A stretch of DNA of 64,000 nucleotides, from positions 795,188 through 859,187 of the forward strand of contig ML769385.1 in the NCBI GenBank assembly GCA_009733575.1, in the 5' to 3' direction. Numbering within the stretch: position 1 is the stretch's first letter; every line of letters starts with the position of its first letter. This document shows, in pieces, positions 51,841-60,447 of the stretch. The DNA comes from Gymnopus androsaceus JB14 (taxonomy: Eukaryota; Basidiomycota; Agaricomycetes; Agaricales; Omphalotaceae). A program made the translations under genes and the position numbers. Under the pieces are notes generated by a model that was not told the DNA's origin, did no database searches, and worked only from the letters and a program-made list of their open reading frames with translations.

Positions 51841-54162
51841 ATGCGTATTCTGACTTGGAACATTGTACGTACCTTATAAACTCACCTTTCACTTGTCTTT
51901 TCTAAGTTTCCAATGTTATAGAACGGGATTCGAACGGTGCCTCAGTATCATCCGTATGTCACTCGAGTTGAAATATTCCGCCGTCTCTGAACACTCCATA
52001 CATAGGTGGAATACGCTGAAAACTCACGATGCTATCTTGAATCATCTCCAAGCAGATATCATCAACTTTCAAGGTGGGCCCGTCATCATCGTCCACAACG
52101 TACACCAATTTCTTTCTATAGAGGTAAAGTCTAGTCGTTCAGCCCTCCCAGCACCAGTCGCGCTTCCACCCTCTTTCGACGCGTATTACTCGTTCCCACT
52201 ATCCAAGAACGGATACTCAGGCGTAGCGACATATACTGCCTCTGGCATAACGGCACTTAAAGCTGAGGAAGGGCTTACTGGTCAGCTTCGCCAACCGCAT
52301 TTAAAACCTCCGCCTTCAGTGGAAGAACGCATTTTTAGTCTCGACTCTTACGATGAGCTCGACATGCCGTCAGCGGACCTCAAGTCCCTTGATGCTGAAG
52401 GGCGTGTGCTAGCATTCGACTTTGGGTTATTCGTTCTTATCAACGTATATTGCCCGAATGACGGTTCGACTGAGGAAGACACTACTCGATTTGATTACAA
52501 AATGGCATTTCATCGCTTGCTTGAAGCAAGAGTACGCGCCCTGATTAGGGAGGGCCGTGAAGTCATCTTGTTGGGCGATATCAATGCATGTGCGGCTCTT
52601 ATTGACCACTGCGAAGGAGACATCATCAAGCGTAGAGGGGTAGCTCAGGGATTTGACGGCGACGCTGAAGAATACTTTTGGGCAGAGAACGAGGCAAGGC
52701 GATGGCTGAGAGATCTTTTGGAAGGCTACAAGAAATGTTTAGTTGATGTTGTACGGAGGTATCATCCAGAGAGAGAAGGGATGTTTACTTGTGAGTGAAT
52801 TGGATTGTTTCTTATTGCGCGTTTCTCAAGAAATGTAGGTTGGAACACTAAACTTTCCGCTCGCGCGAGCAATTACGGAACCCGTATCGACTACATCCTC
52901 GTCACACCTGGTCTCCTTTCTTGGATCAAAGGAGCGGATATAGAACCTGCTATCATAGGCAGTGATCATTGTCCTGTCTGGATCGACCTTTACGAAGAAA
53001 TCGAGGTCCATTCGCATGAAGGGATCACGACGACGAAGAAGCTTCGGGATGCCATGTATTGTAATGCAACAGGAGAATCTAAAGCGAAGGAAAGAGATTC
53101 TCCGAGACTGGCAACGAGATTTTGGGATGAATATTCTGGGAAACAGCGCCTTTTGGCAAGTTTTTTCACTGCTGGACCAAAAAAAGGGAAGTCGAAGGCA
53201 AAGGAGCCTGTAGAGGCTATCACAAACGTTACACCACCGCAGGCCGAATCGAAACCATGCCAGACACTAATTAAAACTTTGAACGAATCCGAGTCGTCTA
53301 TTCTTTCTGTCGATGACTCTCCATTCCAGCCTTTGTTGCCTACCTCAGAATCACCACCATCGTTGGAATCTAGCCCCACTGCACCTTCTTCCTCGAACGA
53401 GTCAAAGAAGAGGAAGACTCCGCCACCTACTTCGTCACCGGCACTGGCATCATTCTCACAACCCACGTCGAAGAAGCAGAAAAAAGAAAAAGAGCAGAAA
53501 AAAACCGGTCAGGCGAAATTATCGAGCTTTTTCGTCGCTCCATCGACTGGCAAGGGTAAAGGTAAAGGTAGAGCAGCAAGCACATCGAAGTCGCGGAAAA
53601 GTGCGTCCACAGATGGCACAAAGACCGAGACACCAGCCGTGGTCGATTTAACAGCGATTGACGGAGAAGGTGACGAAGTTGCGACAGATGTTGACACAGC
53701 GGGGAAGGCGGATGACGACGGTCTTTGGCAAGCTAATCTTTCGCAAAGCTCATCTTCATTAAGCAATGCTTCGTCCTCTCAGGCCTGGAAGTCTCTCCTC
53801 ACACGACCAGACCCACCACGGTGTTTAGTGCATAACGAGGTTGCGAAGGAGCTCAAGGTGAATAAACCTGGGGCTAATAAAGGGAGAGCATTCTGGGTTT
53901 GTTCAAGGCAAGTGCTTCGTCCATTTTATCATATACCTAATTAATTTTATATCTGTTCTGCTGTTATTCAGGCCAGTTGGACCTGGATATGACAAAGGCC
54001 CCTCAGAGCGACCGAGGGAGGAGGTTGATCCTAGGTGGAAGTGTAACTTCTTTGTATGGAGTAGCGACCTGGCTGCCAAGCGTGGGTCGGCGGCAGGAAA
54101 ATAAAGGATGTTTCTACCCGTTCTAATGGTTCTATGTACATGTTCACAACAATGGCGGATTT
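51713..54162 (+). repeat. Tandem duplication unit 1 (APN2 copy 1 with flanks)
   Basis: Starts at GGTGAGCAATGGTC and ends around ACAACAATGGCGGATT. The same borders delimit unit 2 at about 54,238-56,354. Exons, introns and both flanks are shared, so the event duplicated genomic DNA and not an mRNA copy. Confidence 0.85.
51841..54104 (+). CDS. APN2: AP endonuclease 2 (APN2/APEX2), full-length copy
   Basis: About 640 residues. Exon 1 is MRILTWN; then NGIRTVPQYHP, ADIINFQEVKSSRSALP (catalytic Glu restored by splicing out 52,074-52,129), NGYSGVATYT, LINVYCPNDG, LLGDINACAALIDHCEG, GTRIDYILVTPG and the catalytic GSDHCPVW. A long Ser/Lys-rich linker holds a consensus PCNA-binding PIP box, QAKLSSFF (53,510-53,533). 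The C-terminus is a zf-GRF single-strand-binding finger (PRCLVHNE, FWVCSR, RWKCNFFVW). APE2-type enzymes process abasic sites and 3' blocks at PCNA-loaded DNA. All modules are intact. Confidence 0.93.
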
Positions 54163-54493
54163 TCTTGTTGATTTTTTGCTTGTTTCTAATCTGGAAAAGG
54201 ATCCAAGAGGATTAGGAACCTCAGGACTTAGGTCCCAGGTGAGCAATGGTCGCACATTTTCGGCCCGTCACTGGCCAGACTGGAGCTTCGTTGTTGACAA
54301 CTTTCTGACAAGGTGATGACGGTCGATCAAAAGCGCCGTACATCACGTCTTGCAGCAGGGAGTGGTTACCGTTCGACTCTCAGGCTAGTCACTGTTCAGT
54401 TTGCGTCTTGACTCTCAACCAACTCCACTAGCTTAAACTAAAGCTTTTCGTCTCAAACAATCTTTGGGAGGATCTTAAAGCGCGCAATCGGAT
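54105..54493. other. Spacer between APN2 copies
   Basis: Contains the 3' flank of copy 1, a short unique stretch (about 54,163-54,237) and the 5' flank of copy 2. The latter has about 120 bp (roughly 54,290-54,410) not present upstream of copy 1. No gene is seen. Confidence 0.6.
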
Positions 54494-56354
54494 ATGCGTA
54501 TTCTGACTTGGAATGTTGTACGTACCTTATAAACTCGCCTTTCACTTGTCTTTAAATTTCCAGTGTTATAGAACGGAATTCGAACGGTACCTCAGCATCA
54601 TCCGTATGTCACTCGAGTTGAAATATTCCGCCATCTCTGGAGTCTGAACACTCCATAGGTGGAATACGCTGAAAACTCACGATGCTATCTTGAATCATCT
54701 CCAAGCAGATATCATCAACTTTCAAGGTGGGCCCATCATCATCGTCCACAACGTACACCAATGTCTTTCTATAGAGGTAAAGTCTAGTCGTTCAGCCCTC
54801 CCAGCACCAGTCGCGCTTCCACCCTCTTTCGACGCGTATTACTCGTTCCCACTATCCAAAAACGGATACTCAGGCGTAGCGACATATACTGCCTCTGGCA
54901 TAACGGCACTTAACGCTGAGGAAGGGCTTACTGGTCAGCTTCGCCAACCGCATCTAAAGGCTCCGCCTTCAGTGGGGGAACGCATTTTTAGTCTTGAGTC
55001 TTATGATGAGTTTGACATGCCGTCAGCGGACCTCAAGTCCCTTGATGCTGAAGGGCGTGTGCTAGCATTCGACTTTGGGTTATTCGTTCTTATCAACGTA
55101 TATTGCCCGAATGACGGTTCGACTGAGAAAGACACTACTCGATTTGACTACAAAATGGCATTTCACCGCTTGCTTGAAGCAAGAGTACGCGCCCTGATTA
55201 GGGAGGGCCGTGAAGTCATCTTGTTGGGCGATATCAATGCATATGCGGCTCTTATTGACTACTGCGAAGGAGACATCATCAAGCGTAGAGGGGTGGGTCA
55301 GGGATTTGACGGCGACGCTGAAGAATACTTTTGGGCAGAGAATGAGGCAAGGCGATGGTTGAGAGATCTCTTGGAAGGCGATAAGAAATGTTTAGTTGAT
55401 GTTGTACGGAGTTATCATCCAGAGAGAGAAGGGATGTTTACTTGTGAGTGAATTGGGTTGTTTCTTATTGCGCGTTTCTCAAGAAATGTAGGTTGGAACA
55501 CTAAACTTTCCGCTCGCGCGAGCAATTACGGAACCCGTATCGACTACATCCTCGTCACCCCTGGTCTCCTTCCTTGGATCAAAGGCGCGGATATTGAACC
55601 TGCCATCATAGGCAGTGATCATTGTCCTGTCTGGATCGACCTTCACGAGGAAATCGAGGTTCATTCGCAAGAACTTCAAGAAGGGATCATGACGAAGAAG
55701 CTTCGGGATGTTATGTTGTGTAGTGCGTTAGGAGAGCAGAAAAGGGATCCTCCGAAACTGGCAACGAGATTTTGGGACGAATATTCTGGGAAGCAGCTCC
55801 TTTTGGAAATTTTTTTCACTCCTGGAACAAAAAAAGGGAAAGCAAAGGCGAAGGAGCCTGTTAAGGCTATCACAAATGTTACATCACCGCAACCTCACCA
55901 GATACTGAACACAACTTTGAACCAATCAGAGTCGTCTATTCTTTCGCAAAGCTCATCTTCTTCAAGCAATACTTTATCCTCTCAGGCCTGGAAGTCTCTC
56001 TTCACACGTCCAGCCCCACCACGGTGTTTAGTGCATAACGAGGTTGCGAAGGAGTTCAAGGTGAATAAACCTGGTATTAATAAAGGGAGAGCATTCTGGG
56101 TTTGTTCAAGGCAAGTGCTTCATCCATTTTATCATATACCGATGTAATTGATGTCCATTCTGTTGTTATTCAGGCCACCTGGACCTGGATATGACAAAGG
56201 CCGCTCAGAGCGACCGAGGAAGGAGGTTAATCCTAGGTGGAGGTGTAACTTTTTTGTATAGAATAGCGAACTGGCTGCCAAGCGTGGGTTGGTGGCAGGA
56301 AAATAAAGGATGTTCTAATGCTTCTATGTACATCTTCACAACAATGGCGGATTT
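54238..56354 (+). repeat. Tandem duplication unit 2 (APN2 copy 2 with flanks)
   Basis: Colinear with unit 1. Differences are scattered substitutions, a roughly 120-bp extra stretch in the 5' flank and a 435-bp deletion in the linker-coding region. Confidence 0.85.
54494..56261 (+). CDS. APN2 paralogue lacking the PIP-box linker
   Basis: Tandem copy of APN2 with the same exon-intron layout; about 490 residues. MRILTWN, NGIRTVPQHHP, the catalytic Glu (through the same intron), GDIN, GTRIDYILV and GSDHCPVW are all kept. Three changes matter. First, an in-frame deletion of 435 bp relative to copy 1 joins SESSILS directly to QSSSSS and removes the PIP box. Second, copy 1 LLGDINACAALIDH reads LLGDINAYAALIDY. 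Third, TGG becomes TAG after CNFFV, dropping the last 15 residues while leaving the four zf-GRF zinc ligands. The frame is otherwise open, so it may still be expressed as a PCNA-independent nuclease or may be decaying. Confidence 0.8.
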
Positions 56355-56649
56355 ATTTATTTATTCTGCAAAAAGATCAATAAACAGACTTCAGCTACAT
56401 CGAGCTTTTATTCTGATACACGCCCGAATATCCTTCGACCTGAGAGACCATGAGAACATTGAAGAACTATGTGAATCATACATACTTTTTCCTTCATCTC
56501 ATGAAACACGAACTGTGCTAGCTTGGCATCTCTGTACAAAGTTATGGCATGCGGATTCTGCACTTGAAGCAGCGCACCTGATAGTTTCATTAGCCATGTC
56601 GGGACATATGCTCAGTGATGTTTGCATCTCAACCCACCAATCGCAGCCT
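56327..56649 (+). repeat. Repeat A
   Basis: About 320 bp from TGTACATCTTCACAACAATG to AATCGCAGCCT, overlapping the 3' end of APN2 unit 2. It is repeated at 59,870-60,200 with mostly substitution differences. Both strands stay open over much of it, but neither translation resembles a known family. Confidence 0.85.
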
Positions 56650-57188
56650 TGTAGCCTGAATCCATTAAGTACCCCGGCACTCAAAAGCACTCCTGCATCA
56701 GCAAAACCTGGGTGAATGCTACAGCACCCACAGCAACCTACAGCAATCCACAGCACCGCTGTGGGTTGAGCGTTGCTCGACCATTCTGACATTTGTCATT
56801 CTCATCGTAGCGCCGCGTGCAGCGGCAGGTCCCCGACTCCCCGTCGCTTACTAAGCAAATAAATTCATGCCGACAATGTGAGCAGTCTAAGTTCAAGTGC
56901 CAGCAGAGAGATAACCAGTCAAAGCTAACAACATTAAACGAGAACAGGTACTGAGTGTCCTAATGAAGGAAACGGCCCAAACTTGAATTCATCCACAGAT
57001 TAATGAGATGGTGGACAATAGCTTCCAAATGCCTCGCTTTTTCTAGCTTCTTCCAGACATGCAAAAACCTGTCCTGCTCCAGTTGCAATCTCTGGAAGCA
57101 CCAGAAATGGCCCTCAAAGGAAATACCCCTACATAAATACAAGCTCCTTGTGCTTGCAGACAGGAACAGCTTGAAACTTCCAAGGATG
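56650..57188 (+). repeat. Repeat B
   Basis: About 540 bp beginning near GCCTGAATCCATTAAGTAC and ending CTTCCAAGGATG. It is repeated at 59,331-59,869. Its right part is the coding sequence of the P-loop ATPase relic on the minus strand. It includes a short GC-rich stretch, GCCGCGTGCAGCGGCAGG, near 56,813. Confidence 0.85.
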
Positions 57189-57520
57189 ATGATGCTAACC
57201 CCATTGTGAGCAAGCATGTCCCAAAAACTCAATAAGGATGAGATGTTGAACAAGGTGGCATCATCAACAATAAGGTACTTACTTGAAGGTGCAGCTGTCA
57301 ACAAATTTGCCAGCACACAAGATCTGTGTTACAGCAACAGGAGAAGTTGCAAATACAAGATCTTTGCAGTGATACTGTTTGTACAATTTGTACATTGTCT
57401 TCCCTGTCCCAGACAAACCAGACACCTGTATGCACTAATACGCCAATTTTCTGGCAAGACCTCGAGAACACGATTCTTGACAAGTTTGCTTCTAGAGACA
57501 GTATAAGAGAGCTATAGTGA
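56945..57520 (-). pseudogene. Decayed unrecognised P-loop ATPase, SF1-helicase-like
   Basis: On the minus strand, KLVKNRVLEVLPENWRISAY leads, after a one-base break, into a Walker A motif VSGLSGTGKT (57,396-57,419). CKDLVFATSPVAVTQILCAG and a Walker-B-like YLIVDDATLFN (about 57,250-57,280) follow. Next comes a motif-III-like VSIIILGSFKLFLSA, then EGHFWCFQRLQLEQDRFLHV. Between VDSCTFK and YLIVDD the bases AAGT are tandemly duplicated, shifting frame. The order A, B, III suggests an RecD/Pif1-type SF1 helicase or related ATPase, probably from a mobile element. The family was not recognised. A second, more degraded copy lies in B'. Confidence 0.5.
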
Positions 57521-58289
57521 GTCTGAGCTGGTAGCTGTAATGAGTCTAATAAGTGTGGAAGTACTCGGACCAACAGAGCCACAGTGTTAAATTGGATATC
57601 AGCTTTAAGTAGTTTTTAGGAAACCGTAGTCCGGTAGCGGAGAGTCACTGGTATGTCAACACCAGCACTCATGTAAGGCACATTGCCCACATAGACTTGC
57701 ACTCAAAAGGATACACTCTGAAGACAAGTAACTCAGGGATTTGTGGAAAGGATATGGACTTTGTGAAACAGACAGAACTAATTCAAGTGGGCTAATGTCT
57801 AGATTGTCATGATAACCAAGGTTTCCCTCAAAGCTTGATACCGAGGAAGCGCTAATAATTTGTTTGGCACCGAACAACAGATAACGGTGTATGCTGAAAG
57901 AACAAAACAAGAGAAGAAGAACTGATGAAGCCAAGAGAGCATACATAGGCCCTCAAGGTGATGTGTACCAGGTTTGGAAGGCGTATGTGTCTGCTGAGAA
58001 ACAGAAGAGATGATGTGTAATAGACAGAGGTTCGAGCTAGGAGAACAACACTGCGCATTAGTTGGTGTTTTCCCACATGAATATACTCCGGAAATATAGA
58101 AATATGGATATGGTTGAGAAGCTACGAGAACAGAGAATGACAATAGCAAGGAAGGAAAGATGAATGTAATAGGCTACAACAAGAAACCAAAATATGATGG
58201 GATTAGTGAGCATGGTGCCAGGCATGCATCAGCTACCTAGCAGTACACATTGCCCAGGAAAGGACCAAAGGTGCATAACACAGACAGAA

Positions 58290-58560
58290 ATAGGGTGTAA
58301 TACTCATAAGAAGCAGACAAACAGACATTAGGGTTGCACATACATGCATATACAGACTATTTTATTATAATTTCTCCTTTTCTGAAACAAGTTGTACCAT
58401 TTCTCCTGATTCTCAAAGTACTTTATTATTTAACCGGCATCTGGCCAAGAGTAGTATAAAAGCCTAGCTATATTTCCTTTGCAAAACAAGTTACCTTTGG
58501 ACCTCATTTGTTGCTAGTGTGAATCCTCGTTGATGTAGCTACGGCTGAGACAGGAAAGAT
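58290..58560 (+). mobile_element. Possible solo LTR or LTR fragment
   Basis: A candidate 5' end TGTAATACTC at 58,297 is followed by an AT-rich region, a TATAAAA box near 58,453 and a T-rich stretch leading to GTGAATCCTCG (about 58,525), an arrangement like an LTR promoter. No partner LTR, primer-binding site or pol sequence is present, so this is tentative. Confidence 0.25.
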
Positions 58561-59099
58561 ACCACTCCCTTGTGAACCAAAGTAATACTTCGTGTGGTAC
58601 GGAAGAGAGTTGTTTATTGCACCCAGCATTAGAGACTTATAATCCTAACAACTGTGAAAAACCCGACTTAAACCAAGTCAAATTGTTGTTTAGTTTTGAG
58701 GAGTCTAGTGTGACTACCGAGAAACAACCATCTGTTGCAACTGAGCTCAGGTGTACAGGAAGCAAACTGTCTGCTATCCTGAGGGGTTTTGCCCTACTGT
58801 TGGGAATCACTTTGTTGAACCAAGCCATATTGTTGGTGGTTCTTTTTGTTGTCATTGTTATATTGTTGCCCCTATCATTGCCCTGAATCTGTATAGATTG
58901 ATTAGAAAAGGAGATCCTATCCTTCAATTGTCTACCAGCATCACTTTGAGAAACACCAGTTGCTTTTGAGAGACAGAGAGTATTTTCTTTGCAGAATCTT
59001 TGACAATGCACCCTTGCTATTTAAATTGATAGCCAAACCCCCTGTTTCCAGTTGCCTAGTGTAGATTGCTCTGCACTACTTGAACCAACAGACACACAG

Positions 59100-59160
59100 C
59101 TTGTTAGCGCAGTGGATCAAGACTGTGCATTGCATCTCCACAATGTTCAGAATCTTTTTA
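59100..59160 (+). repeat. tRNA-derived (SINE-like) relic
   Basis: TAGCGCAGTGG (59,105-59,115) matches the pol III A box. GTTCAGAATC (59,145-59,154) is a B box with one extra base, at tRNA-like spacing. No cloverleaf folds by eye, so it is a relic rather than a working tRNA gene. Confidence 0.35.
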
Positions 59161-59330
59161 GTGTTGCTTGATATCTGATAATGGGTAAGTTGAGAGCAAA
59201 CATTACTTTCTGACTCACCTCTGGGATGTTGACATTTATTCTTGAAAGAGATTGACTTAGATTAGGCTTAAGTATGTCTTTTACTGTGCAACCAATTGGT
59301 ATATCCTTCAATGGGGTTCAGAAATCAGGC

Positions 59331-59869
59331 GCCTTGTAAGCCTGAATCCATTAAGTACCCCCGGCACTCAAAAGCCTCTGCCATCAGCAAACCTGGTTGA
59401 AATGCTACAGCACCCCACAGCACATCACCGCAATCCACAGCACCCGGCTTGTGGGTTGAGCGTGCTCGACCATTTCTGAATTTTCATTCTCTCCGTCCGG
59501 CCGCGTGCAGCGGCAGGTCCCGACTCCCGTCGCTTACTAAAGAAAATAAATTCATGCCGAACAATGTGACAGTCTAAGTCAAGTGCCACAGAGAGATAAC
59601 CAGTCAAAGCTTAACAACATTAAACGAGAACAGGTCTGAGTGTCCTAATGAAGGAAACGGCCAAATTGATTCAATCCACAGATTAATGAGATGTGGGAAT
59701 CGATTTCAAATGCCTCGCTTTTTCTAGCTTCTTCAAGACATGGCAAAAAACCTGTCCTGCTTCCAGTTGCATCTCTTGGAAGCACCAGAAATGGCCCTCA
59801 AAGGAAATACCCTACAATAAATCAAGCTCCTTGTGCTTTTGCAGACAGGACAGCTTGAACTTCCAAGGA
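59331..59869 (+). repeat. Repeat B' (second copy of B)
   Basis: Colinear with B but separated from it mainly by single-base gaps: by eye about two dozen, with relatively few substitutions. It carries the more degraded copy of the ATPase coding tail and abuts A'. Confidence 0.85.
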
Positions 59870-60211
59870 TGTACATCTTCACAACAATGGCGGATTCATT
59901 TATTTATTCTGCAAAAAGATCAATAAACAGACTTCAGCTACATCGAGCTTTTATTCTGATACAGTGATACATGCCCGAATATCCTTCGACCTGAGAGACC
60001 ATGAGAACATTGAAGAACTATGTGAATTATACATACTTTTTCCTTCATCTCATGAAACACGAACTGTGCTAGCTTGGCATCTCTGTACAAAGTTATGCCA
60101 TGCGGATTCTGCACTTGAAGCAGCGCACCTAATAGTTTCATTAGCCATGTCGGGACGTATGCTCAGTGATGTTTGCATCTTAACCCACCAATCGCAGCCT
60201 CATCAGCAAAA
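59870..60211 (+). repeat. Repeat A' (second copy of A)
   Basis: Matches A through AATCGCAGCCT, then continues with CATCAGCAAAA, which is the sequence found about 45 bp further on in B. The B-derived bases show that A and B were adjacent before A' was formed. The sequence to the right is transposon-like. Confidence 0.8.
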
Positions 60212-60447
60212 GTGCACTCAGCATGTAGTGCCTTGTGAGATTCGGAGCTAGTACAGGGAGCTACAAGGGCCCGCAAGGGGACAATGGGATATGCAAGGTA
60301 TCACAAGGATCCGGCTCACTTACAAGGTGCGACAAGGCATTACAAGGGAACGGGCATTTTTAAAACTACACGCAATTTAAACTAGTATACTAATGTAAAA
60401 GGAGCATTCCGAAATCGAAGTAATTATTAAACATCTAGTGCAAGAGA
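60212..60447 (+). repeat. Subterminal region of the Plavaka/CACTA-like element
   Basis: Seven CAAGG pentamers, four of them ACAAGG or TACAAGG, occur between 60,262 and 60,346, with one inverted CCTTG at 60,229. This resembles the subterminal repeat arrays bound by CACTA-type transposases. A possible element end, CACTCAGCATG, starts near 60,215. The opposite end lies outside the window. Confidence 0.5.

Larger units (their letters stand above)
57600..59330. other. Repeat-rich stretch, no intact gene
   Basis: No conserved coding sequence is recognised. It includes an LTR-promoter-like segment (58,290-58,560) and a tRNA-like relic (59,100-59,160). A plus-strand frame at 58,572-58,886 ends in a hydrophobic stretch but has no other sign of being a gene. 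Confidence 0.4.

Noticed and set aside
52074..52129. Apparent loss of the catalytic Glu in APN2 (FQGGPV in the unspliced frame)
   Set aside because: A GT-AG intron at this point restores FQEVKSSRSALP, so the catalytic residue is present.
56191..56715. A 174-residue plus-strand frame through repeat A
   Set aside because: It joins the APN2 copy 2 tail to repetitive DNA with no recognisable domain; repeat A is open on both strands, so openness is not evidence of a gene.
58572..58886. A 104-residue frame with a C-terminal hydrophobic stretch
   Set aside because: It lies in a repeat-rich region with no homologous text, introns or neighbours supporting expression.
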